DNA of 64,000 bases from Pseudomonas protegens CHA0 (GTDB lineage Bacteria > Pseudomonadota > Gammaproteobacteria > Pseudomonadales > Pseudomonadaceae). Both the position numbers and the translations under genes were made by a program. The stretch lies in assembly GCF_000397205.1 (NCBI RefSeq), contig NC_021237.1, forward strand, positions 249,001-313,000, written 5' to 3'. A model generated the notes under the pieces. It ran no database searches, was not told the origin of the DNA, and saw nothing but the letters and a program-made list of their open reading frames with translations. Numbering within the stretch: position 1 is the stretch's first letter; each line of letters begins with the position of its first letter. This document shows positions 25,317 through 35,589 of the stretch, piece by piece.

Positions 25317-26411
25317 ATGGCTGCGTTCAATTCGAAGTGGATAGTGGGATTGACCCTGTTGCTGCTGCTTGGCGGCTGCGGGGCGGAAAAGCCCGGGGAA
25401 AAGGAGCGCCCGCGGGTGCGCATCCTGGAGGTGCAGAGCAGTGACTTCGCCCCTTCGGTGACCCTGACCGGTGACGTCCAGGCCCGGGTGCAGACCGAAC
25501 TGTCGTTCCGCGTCGGCGGCAAGATCATCCAGCGCATGGTCGATGTCGGCGATCGGGTTACCGCGCAACAGGTGCTGGCCAAGCTCGATCCCAAGGACCT
25601 GCAGACCAATGTCGATTCTGCCGCGGCCTCGGTGTTCGCCGAGCAGGCCCGGGTCAAGCAGGCCGGCGCGGCGTTTGTCCGCCAGCAGAAGCTCTTGCCC
25701 AAGGGCTACACCAGCCAGAGTGAATACGATTCGGCCCAGGCCGCCCTGCGCAGCAGCCAGAGCGCCCTGAGCGCGGCCCAGGCGCAACTGGCCAACGCCC
25801 GCGAGCAACTGAGCTACACCGAGCTGGTGGCCGAGGCTCCGGGGGTGATCACCGCGCGCCAGGCCGAGGTCGGCCAGGTGGTGCAGGCCACGGTGCCGAT
25901 CTTCAGCCTGGCCCGGGATGGCGAGCGCGATGCGGTGTTCAACGTCTACGAGTCGCTGCTGATGCAGCCACCGGGCCAGGAAACCATTCACATCAGCCTG
26001 CTGGACAACCCCAAGGTGACCACCACCGGCAAGGTCCGCGAGGTGACGCCGGTGGTCTCGGCCCAGAGCGGCACGGTGCAGGTCAAAGTGGTGCTCGATT
26101 CGTTGCCGGCGGGCATGGACCTGGGCTCGGTGGTCAGCGCCACCGCCCGGGCCCATGGCAAGGCCAGTGTGGTGCTGCCCTGGTCGGCCCTGACCAAGAA
26201 CCTCAGCGAGCCTGCCGTGTGGCTGGTGGGCGAGGACGGCAAGACGGCCCTGCACACGGTGAAGGTCGGGCGCTACCTCACCGGCAAGGTGATCATCAGC
26301 GACGGCCTCAAGGGCGGCGAGAAAGTGGTAGTGGCGGGTGGGCAGTTGCTGCACCCGGGGATGTTCGTGGAGATCGCCTCGCAAACGAGCGACCAAGGAG
26401 CACAGCCATGA
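25317..26411 (+). CDS. triA: RND efflux periplasmic adaptor, TriA-like
   Basis: 364 aa. Lipoprotein signal (LLLLLGGC, Cys21), lipoyl-type half domains (ELSFRVGGKIIQRMVDVGDRV and APGVITARQAEVGQVV), a coiled-coil hairpin between them (about 90-150), and a C-terminal membrane-proximal domain. It is the first of three genes with ATGA overlaps encoding two adaptors and one RND pump, the arrangement of P. aeruginosa TriABC (triclosan efflux). AAAAGGAG precedes ATG 25317. Confidence 0.85.
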   Translation: MAAFNSKWIVGLTLLLLLGGCGAEKPGEKERPRVRILEVQSSDFAPSVTLTGDVQARVQTELSFRVGGKIIQRMVDVGDRVTAQQVLAKLDPKDLQTNVDSAAASVFAEQARVKQAGAAFVRQQKLLPKGYTSQSEYDSAQAALRSSQSALSAAQAQLANAREQLSYTELVAEAPGVITARQAEVGQVVQATVPIFSLARDGERDAVFNVYESLLMQPPGQETIHISLLDNPKVTTTGKVREVTPVVSAQSGTVQVKVVLDSLPAGMDLGSVVSATARAHGKASVVLPWSALTKNLSEPAVWLVGEDGKTALHTVKVGRYLTGKVIISDGLKGGEKVVVAGGQLLHPGMFVEIASQTSDQGAQP

Positions 26412-27478
26412 AGCGCCTGCTGCCGTTGTTGTGTGCCAGCGCCTTATTGCTGGGCTGCTCCAGGGAAGAGCCGGCGCCGGAGCCGGTGCGCCCGGTGCTG
26501 TCGTTCCGGGTGGCGCCCCAAGCCGAGGAAAGCCTGGGGCGTTTTGCCGGCACCATCCAGGCCCGCTACGAGACCAACCTGGGTTTCCGGGTGCCGGGGC
26601 GCATTGCCAACCGCAATGTCGATGTCGGTGCCGAAGTGGGCCCCGGGGACTTGCTGGCGACTCTGGACCCCACCGACCAGCAGAACCAGCTGCGGGCCGC
26701 CCAGGGCGACCTGGCCAAGGTCGAGGCGCAGTGGATCAACGCCCAGGCCAATGCCCGGCGCCAGCAGGAACTGTTCGATCGCGGCGTGGGCGCCCAGGCG
26801 CAACTGGACATCGCCCAGACCGACCTGAAGACCACCGGTGCCTCCCTGGACCAGGCCAAGGCCTCGGTGCGCCAGGCCCGGGACCAGCTCAACTACAGCG
26901 AACTGCGCAGCGATCACGGCGGTGTGATCACCGCCTGGAACGCCGAGGCCGGGCAGGTGGTGACCGCCGGCCAGCAAGTGGTGACCCTGGCCCGACCGGA
27001 GATCAAGGAAGCGGTGATCGACCTGCCGGCCAGCCTGGTGGACCAGTTGCCGGCCGGTGTGGAATTCAAGGTCGCGGCACAGCTGGACCCAAGCATCAAC
27101 ACCACTGCCACGGTGCGCGAGATCGAGCCCCAGGCTCAGAGCGCGACCCGTACCCGCCGTGCGCGCCTGACCCTCAAGGACACCCCCGAGGCCTTTCGCC
27201 TGGGCACCGCCATCAGCGTGACCCTGAGCACCGCCATCGAGCCGCGCACCGAGGTGCCGCTGACCGCCCTGCAAGAGGTGCAGGGCAAGACCCGGATCTG
27301 GGTCGTCGACCCCCAGAGCCAGACGGTGGCTCCGCGCGAGGTCACGGTGCTCAGCCGCGACAATGCTTCGGCGTTGATCAGCCAGGGCGTCAAGTCCGGC
27401 GAGCGGGTGGTCAGTGCCGGGGTCAACAGCCTCAAGCCGGGGCAGAAAGTCAAAATCGATGAGGACCGCGCACAATGA
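26408..27478 (+). CDS. triB: RND efflux periplasmic adaptor, TriB-like
   Basis: 356 aa, second adaptor. Lipobox LLLGC (Cys17); lipoyl halves NLGFRVPGRIANRNVDVGAE and GGVITAWNAEAGQVV; coiled coil about 95-155. Overlaps triA and triC by ATGA at both ends, so the stoichiometry is probably set by coupling. In TriABC both adaptors are needed for function. Confidence 0.85.
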   Translation: MKRLLPLLCASALLLGCSREEPAPEPVRPVLSFRVAPQAEESLGRFAGTIQARYETNLGFRVPGRIANRNVDVGAEVGPGDLLATLDPTDQQNQLRAAQGDLAKVEAQWINAQANARRQQELFDRGVGAQAQLDIAQTDLKTTGASLDQAKASVRQARDQLNYSELRSDHGGVITAWNAEAGQVVTAGQQVVTLARPEIKEAVIDLPASLVDQLPAGVEFKVAAQLDPSINTTATVREIEPQAQSATRTRRARLTLKDTPEAFRLGTAISVTLSTAIEPRTEVPLTALQEVQGKTRIWVVDPQSQTVAPREVTVLSRDNASALISQGVKSGERVVSAGVNSLKPGQKVKIDEDRAQ

Positions 27479-30400
27479 CGCCCGACAGCAAAGGGAGCTT
27501 CAACCTGTCCGAGTGGGCGATCAAGCATCAGTCCTTCGTCTGGTACCTGATGTTCGTTGCGCTGCTAATGGGCGTGTTTTCCTACATGAATTTGGGGCGC
27601 GAGGAAGACCCCTCCTTCACCATCAAGACCATGGTCATCCAGACCCGCTGGCCCGGTGCGACCCAGGAAGAAACCCTGAAGCAGGTCACCGACCGCATCG
27701 AGAAGAAACTCGAAGAGCTGGACTCGCTGGACTACGTGAAAAGCTACACCCGCCCCGGCGAGTCGACGGTTTTCGTCTACCTGCGCGACACCACCAGTGC
27801 CAAGGACATTCCCGAGATCTGGTACCAGGTGCGCAAGAAGATCAACGACATCCGCGGCGACTTTCCCCAGGGCCTGCAGGGCCCGGGGTTCAACGATGAG
27901 TTCGGCGATGTGTTCGGCTCGATCTACGCCTTCACCGCCGATGGCCTGAGCATGCGCCAGCTGCGCGACTACGTGGAACAGGTACGGGCGCAGATCCGCG
28001 AAGTGCCGAACCTGGGCAAGGTGGAGATGGTCGGCGAGCAGGATGAAGTCATCTACCTGAACTTCTCCACCCGCAAGCTGGCGGCCTTGGGCATTGACCA
28101 GCGCCAGGTCCTGCAGAGCCTGCAATCGCAGAACGCGGTGACCCCGGCCGGGGTGATCGAGGCTGGGCCGGAGCGCATCTCGGTGCGCACGTCCGGGCAG
28201 TTCGCCTCGGAGAAGGACCTGGCCACGGTCAACCTGCGGCTCAACGACCGCTTCTACCGGCTGGCGGACATCGCCGAGATCAGCCGCGGCTATGTCGACC
28301 CTTCCACGCCGCTGTTCCGCTTCAATGGCAAGCCGGCCATCGGCCTGGCGATCGCCATGAAGAAGGGCGGCAACATCCAGGACTTCGGCAAGGCCTTGCA
28401 CGCCCGCATGGACCAGCTCACCGCCGACCTGCCGGTGGGCGTCGGGGTGCACAAGGTTTCCGACCAGGCCGAGGTGGTGGAAGAGGCAGTGGGCGGTTTC
28501 ACCAGTGCCCTGTTCGAGGCGGTGATCATCGTGCTGGTGGTGAGTTTCATCAGCCTCGGGGTCCGCGCCGGGCTGGTGGTGGCCTGCTCGATTCCGCTGG
28601 TGCTGGCCATGGTCTTCGTGTTCATGGAGTACAGCGGCATCACCATGCAGCGGATCTCCCTGGGGGCGCTGATCATCGCCCTGGGGCTGCTGGTGGATGA
28701 CGCGATGATCACCGTGGAAATGATGGTCACGCGGCTGGAGAAGGGCGAGAGCAAGGAGCAGGCAGCGACCTTCGCCTACACCTCCACCGCCTTTCCCATG
28801 CTCACCGGGACCCTGGTGACCGTGGCCGGCTTCGTGCCCATCGGCCTCAACGCCAGTTCTGCCGGTGAGTACACCTTTACCCTGTTCGCGGTGATCGCGG
28901 TGGCCATGCTGGTGTCGTGGATAGTCGCGGTGCTGTTTGCCCCGGTGATCGGCATCCACATCCTCAGCACCAACGTCAAACCCCATTCCGATGAGCCGGG
29001 GCGCATCGGTCGCGCCTTCAATGGCGGTTTGCTCTGGGCCATGCGCAACCGCTGGTGGGCCATCGGCATCACCGTGCTGCTGTTCGTGGCTTCGGTGTTC
29101 TGCATGCGTTTCGTGCAGAACCAGTTCTTCCCGTCATCGGACCGGCCGGAGATCCTCGTTGACCTCAACCTGCCGCAGAACGCTTCGATCAACGAGACCC
29201 GCCAGGCCGTGGACCGCCTGGAGGCCACCCTCAAGGACGACCCGGACATCGAGCGCTGGAGCACCTATATCGGCGAGGGCGCGATCCGTTTCTACCTGCC
29301 CCTGGACCAGCAATTGCAGAACCCGTACTACGCCCAGCTGGTGATCGTCAGCAAGGGCCTGGAGCAGCGCACGGCCCTGACCCAGCGCTTGCAGAAACGC
29401 CTGCGGGAAGATTTCGTCGGCATCGGCAGCTATGTGCAGGCCCTGGAAATGGGCCCGCCGGTGGGGCGGCCGATTCAGTACCGGGTCAGTGGCAAGGACA
29501 TCGACCAGGTGCGCAAGCACGCCATCGAACTGGCCACCGAGCTGGACAAGAACCCGCACATTGGCGAGATCATCTATGACTGGAACGAGCCCGGCAAAGT
29601 GCTGCGCATCGACATCGCCCAGGACAAGGCGCGGCAACTGGGGCTGTCCTCAGAAGACGTGGCGCAGTTGATGAACAGCATCGTCAGCGGCTCCACCGTG
29701 ACCCAGGTGCATGACGACATCTACCTGATCAACGTGGTCGGTCGCGCCGACGACAACGAGCGCGGCTCCCCGGAAACCCTGCAGAACCTGCAGATCGTCA
29801 CCCCCAACGGCACTTCGATCCCGCTGCTGGCCTTCGCCACGGTGCGCTACGAGCTGGAGCAGCCGCTGGTGTGGCGTCGCGACCGCAAGCCGACCATCAC
29901 CATCAAGGCCGCGGTGCGCGATGCGATCCAGCCCACCGACCTGGTCAAGCAACTGAAGCCGGACATCGACCATTTCGCCGCGCAACTGCCCGCCGGCTAT
30001 TCGGTGGCCACCGGCGGCACCGTGGAGGAAAGCGGCAAGGCCCAGGGGCCGATCGCCAAGGTGGTGCCGCTGATGCTGTTCCTGATGGCGACCTTCCTGA
30101 TGATCCAGCTGCACAGCGTGCAGAAGCTGTTCCTGGTGGCCAGCGTGGCGCCCCTGGGGCTGATCGGCGTGGTCCTGGCCCTGGTGCCCACGGGCACGCC
30201 CATGGGCTTTGTGGCGATCCTCGGGATCCTGGCGCTGATCGGCATCATCATCCGCAACTCGGTGATCCTGGTGACCCAGATCGACGAATACGAGCGTGAG
30301 GGCTATCACCCCTGGGACGCGGTGCTGGAAGCCACCCACCATCGACGGCGGCCGATCCTGCTGACCGCGGCGGCGGCCAGCCTGGGGATGATCCCGATTG

Positions 30401-30561
30401 CCCGGGAAGTGTTCTGGGGGCCGATGGCCTACGCCATGATCGGCGGCATCATCGTTGCCACCTTGCTCACCCTGCTGTTCCTCCCGGCGCTGTACGTGGC
30501 CTGGTACAAGATCAAGGAACCGAGCAAGGACACCGAGCGCACCCGGCCCACGGCCTCGTAG
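27475..30561 (+). CDS. triC: RND efflux pump inner-membrane protein, TriC-like
   Basis: 1028 aa, full-length RND with 12 membrane helices in two halves and two large periplasmic loops. The N-terminus WAIKHQSFVWYLMFVALLMG, the GLLVDDAMI motif in helix 4 carrying the proton-relay Asp pair, and the C-terminal GIIIRNSVILVTQI repeat of the family are visible. No outer-membrane factor follows; P. aeruginosa TriABC uses the unlinked OpmH. The stop codon TAG lies in a REP-like GTAGGCGCTGGC fragment (30558-30569). Confidence 0.9.
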   Translation: MTPDSKGSFNLSEWAIKHQSFVWYLMFVALLMGVFSYMNLGREEDPSFTIKTMVIQTRWPGATQEETLKQVTDRIEKKLEELDSLDYVKSYTRPGESTVFVYLRDTTSAKDIPEIWYQVRKKINDIRGDFPQGLQGPGFNDEFGDVFGSIYAFTADGLSMRQLRDYVEQVRAQIREVPNLGKVEMVGEQDEVIYLNFSTRKLAALGIDQRQVLQSLQSQNAVTPAGVIEAGPERISVRTSGQFASEKDLATVNLRLNDRFYRLADIAEISRGYVDPSTPLFRFNGKPAIGLAIAMKKGGNIQDFGKALHARMDQLTADLPVGVGVHKVSDQAEVVEEAVGGFTSALFEAVIIVLVVSFISLGVRAGLVVACSIPLVLAMVFVFMEYSGITMQRISLGALIIALGLLVDDAMITVEMMVTRLEKGESKEQAATFAYTSTAFPMLTGTLVTVAGFVPIGLNASSAGEYTFTLFAVIAVAMLVSWIVAVLFAPVIGIHILSTNVKPHSDEPGRIGRAFNGGLLWAMRNRWWAIGITVLLFVASVFCMRFVQNQFFPSSDRPEILVDLNLPQNASINETRQAVDRLEATLKDDPDIERWSTYIGEGAIRFYLPLDQQLQNPYYAQLVIVSKGLEQRTALTQRLQKRLREDFVGIGSYVQALEMGPPVGRPIQYRVSGKDIDQVRKHAIELATELDKNPHIGEIIYDWNEPGKVLRIDIAQDKARQLGLSSEDVAQLMNSIVSGSTVTQVHDDIYLINVVGRADDNERGSPETLQNLQIVTPNGTSIPLLAFATVRYELEQPLVWRRDRKPTITIKAAVRDAIQPTDLVKQLKPDIDHFAAQLPAGYSVATGGTVEESGKAQGPIAKVVPLMLFLMATFLMIQLHSVQKLFLVASVAPLGLIGVVLALVPTGTPMGFVAILGILALIGIIIRNSVILVTQIDEYEREGYHPWDAVLEATHHRRRPILLTAAAASLGMIPIAREVFWGPMAYAMIGGIIVATLLTLLFLPALYVAWYKIKEPSKDTERTRPTAS

Positions 30562-30576
30562 GCGCTGGCTATTTCC

Positions 30577-30660
30577 GTAGGAGCTGGCTTGCCAGCGAAG
30601 AGGCCCGAGAGACAGGCGCCTGATCTGAAATCGCCTTCGCCGGCAAGCCGGCTCCTACGG
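30577..30660. repeat. REP element pair (inverted)
   Basis: GTAGGAGCTGGC left and GCCGGCTCCTAC right, preceded by a truncated unit overlapping the triC stop. It is part of a REP cluster running to about 30731. Confidence 0.88.
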
Positions 30661-30701
30661 GGTATGTGGCGTTGCAGAGGGCGTAGGCCCCCCACGGCCT
30701 C

Positions 30702-30731
30702 GTAGGAGCTGGCTTGCCAGCGAAGGGGCCC
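30702..30731. repeat. Single REP half
   Basis: One arm only (GTAGGAGCTGGCTTGCCAGC and a few bases more). The matching right arm is missing; the methyltransferase gene end follows. Confidence 0.75.
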
Positions 30732-30760
30732 GAGAGGCGGGCGCCTGACTCGCAGGGGGA

Positions 30761-31387
30761 TCAGGCCTTGCGCCAGACGCTGGCCAGCCACGGTTGCTGT
30801 TCCCGAGGCAGGCCGACGGGGCGGTAGTAGTGTTCCAGTTCGACGAACCCGGCATCCGTCAGCAACGCCTGCCAGGCCGCCAGGTCGTGGTAGGCACCAT
30901 AGCGCGGGCCGTTCCAGCCTTCCTGGTTGTCACCCCGGGGATTGGAGCTGAACAGTACGCCACCGTCCTTGAGGCTGGCATGCAGTTGCTTGAGCACCCG
31001 CGGCAGTTCCTGGCGGGGAATGTGGAACAGCACCGCGTTGGCGAAGATGCCGTCGAAGTGAGCCGCCGGTAGATCGAGCTTGAGGAAGTCCTGCTGCCAG
31101 ACTTCGCAGCCGCTGTCTTCCCGGGCCATCTGGGCGAAGCGCTCGCAGCCATCGAGGCCGATGGCCACATGGCCCAGGCGGGTGAAGGCCTGCAGGTCGC
31201 GGCCGGGTCCGCAGCCAAAATCCAGCACGGTGAATGGCGCCGGGCCCTGGATGTGCCGCAGCAGCGCGTCGATGTTCTGGCTGACGTCGTGGTCGCGGGT
31301 GCCTTCGCGAAAGTCCTCGGCCACCTGCTGGTAGTGGCCGAGGGTGGTGGCGGTGATGCTGTCGAGATCGTCGGGGGCGAGTTTCAT
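30761..31387 (-). CDS. Class I SAM-dependent methyltransferase
   Basis: 208 aa. Motif I is VLDFGCGPGRDLQAFT (about 53-68), followed by the acidic loop GLDGCERF, then FDGIFANAVLFHIP and LKDGGVLFSSNPRG. It is a methyltransferase domain 25/11-type small-molecule enzyme of the cytoplasm. ATG 31387 is preferred over an upstream TTG. It is the last gene on this strand after metI, but a REP block separates them. The substrate is unknown. Confidence 0.87.
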   Translation of the reverse strand: MKLAPDDLDSITATTLGHYQQVAEDFREGTRDHDVSQNIDALLRHIQGPAPFTVLDFGCGPGRDLQAFTRLGHVAIGLDGCERFAQMAREDSGCEVWQQDFLKLDLPAAHFDGIFANAVLFHIPRQELPRVLKQLHASLKDGGVLFSSNPRGDNQEGWNGPRYGAYHDLAAWQALLTDAGFVELEHYYRPVGLPREQQPWLASVWRKA

Positions 31388-31449
31388 GGCGGGCTGCGTG
31401 GCTAGAGAGGAGGGAGCCAATATACCGCCAATGACGGCCTGGCGGCCTG

Positions 31450-31520
31450 TTCGCGAGCGAGCTCGCTCCTACGGGATGATCACAGTCCTTGGTAGGAGCG
31501 AGCTTGCTCGCGAAGGCGTC
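31450..31520. repeat. REP-type inverted pair, second sequence class
   Basis: TTCGCGAGCGAGCTCGCTCCTAC (left) and GTAGGAGCGAGCTTGCTCGCGAA (right) differ in the inner palindrome (GCGAGC) from the common GCCAGC class. It lies between metI and the methyltransferase gene. Confidence 0.85.
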
Positions 31521-31539
31521 CGAACGGACACCACAGCCC

Positions 31540-32184
31540 TCAGCGCTTGTTCAGCACCCGCGCCAGGCGGTCGCCACCCAGCTGGATCGCGGCCACCAGA
31601 ATCACCAGCAGCACGATCACCGTGAGCATGATCTGGCTGTCGAAACGCTGATAACCGTAGCGGTAGGCAATGTCCCCCAGGCCGCCCGCGCCAATCGCCC
31701 CGGCCATGGCCGAGGAGTTGATCATGGTCACCAGGGTGATGGTGAAGCCGCCGACGATGCCCGGCAACGCTTCGGGCAGCAGCACGTGCCAGACGATGTG
31801 CCAGCGCCGGCAACCCATGGCCTGGGCGGCCTCGATCAGGCCGTGGTCGACCTCACGCAGGCTGACTTCGGCGATCCGCGCAAAGAACGGCGTGGCGGCG
31901 ATGGTCAGCGGCACCACGGCGGCCCACACGCCGTAGGTGGTGCCGACGATCATCCGGGTAAAGGGGATCAGCGCCACCATCAGGATCAGGAACGGGATCG
32001 AGCGGAACAGGTTCACAAAGGCCCCCAGCGCCCGGTTCAGGTTCGGCGCCTCGTAGATCCCGCCCTTGCCGCTGGTGACCAGGATCACCGCCAGGGGAAT
32101 CCCCGCCAGCAGGGCAATCAGCGAGGACACGCCGACCATCAGCAGGGTGTCGAGAATGCCCTGCAACAAGCGATCAAACCACAT
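31540..32184 (-). CDS. metI: Methionine-type ABC transporter permease MetI
   Basis: 214 aa, five membrane helices. It has the MetI marks [20 protein letters not shown] and [25 protein letters not shown] (EAA loop), and [20 protein letters not shown] near the C-terminus. GGAGG before ATG 32184 lies inside the end of metN (11-base overlap). Imports methionine or related S-compounds with MetN and MetQ. Linked to desulfurising enzymes upstream, so the substrate may be an organosulfur compound rather than methionine. Confidence 0.93.
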   Translation of the reverse strand: MWFDRLLQGILDTLLMVGVSSLIALLAGIPLAVILVTSGKGGIYEAPNLNRALGAFVNLFRSIPFLILMVALIPFTRMIVGTTYGVWAAVVPLTIAATPFFARIAEVSLREVDHGLIEAAQAMGCRRWHIVWHVLLPEALPGIVGGFTITLVTMINSSAMAGAIGAGGLGDIAYRYGYQRFDSQIMLTVIVLLVILVAAIQLGGDRLARVLNKR

Positions 32185-33298
32185 AGCCCAGTACCTCCAC
32201 CTGTTGTGCCCATTGCCCGGCGCGCTGGCGCAGTTGCGCAGCCTCCAGGGACGAGCCCTGGACTGCCAGCAGCAGTTGCCCCAGGGCGTGGCCCTGGATG
32301 CGTTCCACGCCGCCTTGCAGCAGGCGTACGCGGCCGCCCAGGGCGCCGAACAGCGCCGCCAGGTCCGGTTCCTCATGGCTGCTGCCGGTGAAACGCAGGC
32401 TCAGCACCAGCGCCGCATCGGAAGACGTCGAATGGCTTTGCAGACGGTTCTGCAGTTCTTCCGGCAGGCCGTGCTGCAGGGGCGCCAGCAGGGTCTTGCT
32501 GACCTCGTGCTGCGGGTTGCCGAAGACTTCCCAGACCGGCCCCTGCTCGACGATGCGCCCGTGCTCCAGTACCACCACCCGGTCGCAGATATCGCGGATC
32601 ACCGCCATCTCGTGGGTGATCAGGATGATGGTCAGGCCCAGGCGCTGATTGATCTCTTTCAGCAGGCCGAGGATCGACTGGGTGGTCTCCGGGTCCAGGG
32701 CCGAAGTGGCTTCGTCGCACAGCAGGATCTCGGGATCGTGGACCAGGGCCCGGGCGATCCCCACCCGCTGCTTCTGGCCGCCGGACAACTGCGCCGGGTA
32801 GGCCCGGTGCTTGTCCTTGAGGCCCACCAGCTCCAGCAGCTCGCGCACCTTGCGCTGGCGCTCGGCCTTGGGTACCCCGGCCACCTTCAGCGGCAGCTCG
32901 ACGTTGTGCCACACGGTCTTGGCCGACATCAGGTTGAAGTGCTGGAAGATCATGCCGATGCGCCGGCGCAGGGCCACCAGGCGGTCTTCGTCGAAGTCGC
33001 CGATGTCCACCTGGTCGATCAGCACCCGGCCGCTGCTGGGCTGCTCCAGGCGGTTGATGGTGCGGATCAGCGACGACTTGCCGGCGCCGCTGCGGCCGAT
33101 GATGCCGAACACCTCGCCGCGCTGGATCGAGAGGTCGATATCGTGCAAGGCCTGCACCGGACCCTGCTGGCCCTGGTAGGTCTTGCCCAGGCCGATAAAG
33201 CGCACCTGGGCGCGATTCAGTTCGGGGTGCAGCTCGGTCTGCTCGGCGCGCCGGGGCGCCGCTTCCGGCAGCTTGCGCTGTAGCGTCGCGACACTCAT
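32174..33298 (-). CDS. metN: Methionine-type ABC transporter ATPase MetN
   Basis: 374 aa. It has an extra N-terminal extension of about 28 residues before the ABC domain: Walker [11 protein letters not shown]-loop MIFQHFNLM, signature LSGGQKQR, Walker [15 protein letters not shown]-terminal NIL-type regulatory domain (about residues 290-374) senses substrate in the E. coli homologue. It begins one base after the metQ stop and overlaps metI. Confidence 0.93.
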   Translation of the reverse strand: MSVATLQRKLPEAAPRRAEQTELHPELNRAQVRFIGLGKTYQGQQGPVQALHDIDLSIQRGEVFGIIGRSGAGKSSLIRTINRLEQPSSGRVLIDQVDIGDFDEDRLVALRRRIGMIFQHFNLMSAKTVWHNVELPLKVAGVPKAERQRKVRELLELVGLKDKHRAYPAQLSGGQKQRVGIARALVHDPEILLCDEATSALDPETTQSILGLLKEINQRLGLTIILITHEMAVIRDICDRVVVLEHGRIVEQGPVWEVFGNPQHEVSKTLLAPLQHGLPEELQNRLQSHSTSSDAALVLSLRFTGSSHEEPDLAALFGALGGRVRLLQGGVERIQGHALGQLLLAVQGSSLEAAQLRQRAGQWAQQVEVLGYVV

Positions 33299-33299
33299 C

Positions 33300-34109
33300 T
33301 CAACCTTCCCAGCCGGCTTGGTAGAGCTTGCCGTGGGCTTTGTCCAGAGCGGCGCGAACGGCAGGCGAGTGCTGGTAGATATCGACGAACTTGATCAGCC
33401 GCGGGTCGTTCTTGCTCTTGGGCTGGATCACGAACTGGATCACGTATTCCTTGTGGTCCAGGCCGTCGAACAGCAGCGCCGAGGCGGCATCGAAGGTCTT
33501 GGCCAGGCGGATGTAGGCCGGGTAGCCCTGGACCAGGTCAGCGTCGTCATAGGCGCGCACCAGTTGCACGGCTTCGACCTGGAGGATCTTGATCTTCTTC
33601 GGGTTGCTGACGATGTCTTCTTCGGTGGCCTTGTAGCCAACGCCCGGCTTGAGGGTGATCAGCCCGGCCTTGGCCAGCAGTTGCAGGCCGCGCCCGCTGT
33701 TGATCGGGTCGTTGGCGATGGCCACGCTGGCGCCTTGTGGCAGTTCGTCGAAGCTTTTGTATTTCTTCGAGTACAGGCCGACGTTGTTGATGATGCCCGG
33801 GGCGAAGGGCACCAGGTCGAAACCGGCGGCGGCCTTGGCGTTTTCCAGGAACGGGATGTGCTGGAAGTAGTTCACGTCGATGTCACCGGCGGCCAGGCTG
33901 ACGTTGGGCGCGATCCAATCGGTGAACTCCACCAGCTCGACTTTCAGGCCCTGCTTGCCGGCCTCTTCCACGGCGGCCTCCAGGGGAATGGCGAAGGCGG
34001 CGGTGGTGCCGACCTTGAGCGGCGCGTCGGCGGCGAAGACGGCGCTGCTGAACAGGCCGAGGGCGAGGGCCAGGGCTTTGAGCGGGTGGCGCAGGCGTTT
34101 GGTTTTCAT
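33300..34109 (-). CDS. metQ: MetQ-family substrate-binding protein
   Basis: 269 aa. The signal peptide ([14 protein letters not shown]) lacks a lipobox, so it is a free periplasmic form. NlpA/MetQ motifs: [42 protein letters not shown], and [15 protein letters not shown]. First gene of metQ-metN-metI, 112 bases after the flavin monooxygenase gene with a REP element between. The set of monooxygenase plus MetNIQ-type importer points to uptake of an oxidisable sulfur compound. Confidence 0.92.
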   Translation of the reverse strand: MKTKRLRHPLKALALALGLFSSAVFAADAPLKVGTTAAFAIPLEAAVEEAGKQGLKVELVEFTDWIAPNVSLAAGDIDVNYFQHIPFLENAKAAAGFDLVPFAPGIINNVGLYSKKYKSFDELPQGASVAIANDPINSGRGLQLLAKAGLITLKPGVGYKATEEDIVSNPKKIKILQVEAVQLVRAYDDADLVQGYPAYIRLAKTFDAASALLFDGLDHKEYVIQFVIQPKSKNDPRLIKFVDIYQHSPAVRAALDKAHGKLYQAGWEG

Positions 34110-34152
34110 AGGGGTCAGGGTCCGAGTCGGGGCCAGGGAATGGGGTGTGGTT

Positions 34153-34218
34153 GCGGGCCTCTTCGCTGGCTAGCCAGCGCCTACAGTGAGGTGTGCAGGA
34201 GCCGGCTTGCCGGCGAAG
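34153..34218. repeat. Degenerate REP element(s)
   Basis: TTCGCTGGCTAGCCAGCGCCTAC followed by GCAGGAGCCGGCTTGCCGGC, i.e. two arms in an unusual order. It lies between the monooxygenase and metQ genes and may set differential expression within the operon. Confidence 0.7.
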
Positions 34219-34221
34219 CGT

Positions 34222-35589
34222 TTAGCGGCGGTAGGCCGCGCCGGTGTGTTGTTCGGGCAGCTTGCGGCCCTGGCGGAAGAGCTTTTCCCGCAGGGTGCCG
34301 TCGTCGTAGGCGGTCTTGTAGGAGCCGCGGCGCTGCAGTTCGGGGATGACCAGGTCGATGAAGTCGACGTAGCTTTCCGGGGTGACGATGCGGGTCAGGT
34401 TGAAGCCGTCCAGGCCGGTTTCGGCGATCCAGGATTCCAGGTCGTCGGCCACCTGCTGCGGCGAGCCGACCACGGTGAAGTAGCGGCCGCCCAGGGCGTG
34501 CTGGTCCAGCAGCTTGCGTCGGGTCCAGTCGTTGTTCTGCAGGTTCTTGGTGGCCGACTGGATGGCATTGCTCTTCACGTACTGGATCGGCTCGTCGATC
34601 TCGTACTGGGAAAAATCGATCCCGGTGGACGCGGAAAAATGCGCCACCCCGGCCTCTGCGCTGGCGTGGCTGCGGTACTCGGCGTGCTTCTTCCAGGCCA
34701 GTTCCTCGGTCTCGCCGACTATCACGTTGAGGCCCATGAACACCTTGATGTCCTCGGGATTGCGCCCGGCAGCCACGGCGCTGGCGCGGACCTTGTCCAC
34801 CTGGGCCTTGGTCGCGGCCTTGTTCTGCCCGCTGATGAACACGCACTCGGCGTGGCGCCCGGCGAACAGCAGGCCGCGATCCGAGCTGCCGGCCTGGAAC
34901 AGCACCGGGGTGCGTTGCGGCGACGGTTCGCACAGGTGGTAGCCGCTGACCTGGTAGAACTCGCCCTGGTGCTCGACCTTGTGCACTTTTTCCGGCTGGG
35001 CATAGATGCGTTGCTCGCGGTCATTGAGGACCGCGTCGTCCTCCCAACTGCCTTCCCAGAGTTTGTACAGCACCTCCAGGTACTCGTCGGCCTGGTCGTA
35101 GCGGCGGTCGTGCTCGATCTGCTCCTTGAGCCCCATGGCCTGGGCGGCGCTGTCCAGGTAGCCGGTGACGATGTTCCAGCCGACCCGGCCACGGCTCAGG
35201 TGGTCGAGGGTGGAAAGGCGCCGGGCGAACAGGTAGGGCGCCTCGTAGGTGAGGTTGGCGGTGAGGCCGAACCCCAGGTTCTTGGTGACCGCGGCCATGG
35301 CCGAGACCAGCAGCAGCGGGTCGTTCACCGGCAGCTGGATCGACTCCTTGAGGGGCACGTCCACCGAGTTCTGGTAGACGTCGTAGACCCCGACGATGTC
35401 GGCGATGAACAGCCCGTCGAACAGCCCGCGCTCCAGCAACTGGGCCAGCTCGGTCCAGTACTCGAGGGTCTTGTACTGGGTCGAGTTGTCCCGCGGGTGG
35501 GTCCACAGGCCGTGGTTGATGTGCCCGACGCAGTTCATGTTGAAGGCGTTGAGCAGGATCTTCTTCTTGGTGGTTTGTGGCGCGGCCAT
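34222..35589 (-). CDS. NtaA/SnaA/DszA-family FMNH2-dependent monooxygenase
   Basis: 455 aa, bacterial-luciferase-like. N-terminal LLNAFNMNCVGHINHGLW; the conserved YEAPYLFARRLSTLDHLSRGRVGWNIVT (about residues 112-139), and FQAGSSDRGLLFAGRHAE are hallmarks of the NtaA/DszA group, which oxidises nitrilotriacetate or sulfones and sulfonates using reduced flavin from a reductase encoded elsewhere. It starts in an ATGA overlap with the second SfnB-family gene and precedes metQNI, fitting cleavage of a C-S bond. Confidence 0.9.
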   Translation of the reverse strand: MAAPQTTKKKILLNAFNMNCVGHINHGLWTHPRDNSTQYKTLEYWTELAQLLERGLFDGLFIADIVGVYDVYQNSVDVPLKESIQLPVNDPLLLVSAMAAVTKNLGFGLTANLTYEAPYLFARRLSTLDHLSRGRVGWNIVTGYLDSAAQAMGLKEQIEHDRRYDQADEYLEVLYKLWEGSWEDDAVLNDREQRIYAQPEKVHKVEHQGEFYQVSGYHLCEPSPQRTPVLFQAGSSDRGLLFAGRHAECVFISGQNKAATKAQVDKVRASAVAAGRNPEDIKVFMGLNVIVGETEELAWKKHAEYRSHASAEAGVAHFSASTGIDFSQYEIDEPIQYVKSNAIQSATKNLQNNDWTRRKLLDQHALGGRYFTVVGSPQQVADDLESWIAETGLDGFNLTRIVTPESYVDFIDLVIPELQRRGSYKTAYDDGTLREKLFRQGRKLPEQHTGAAYRR

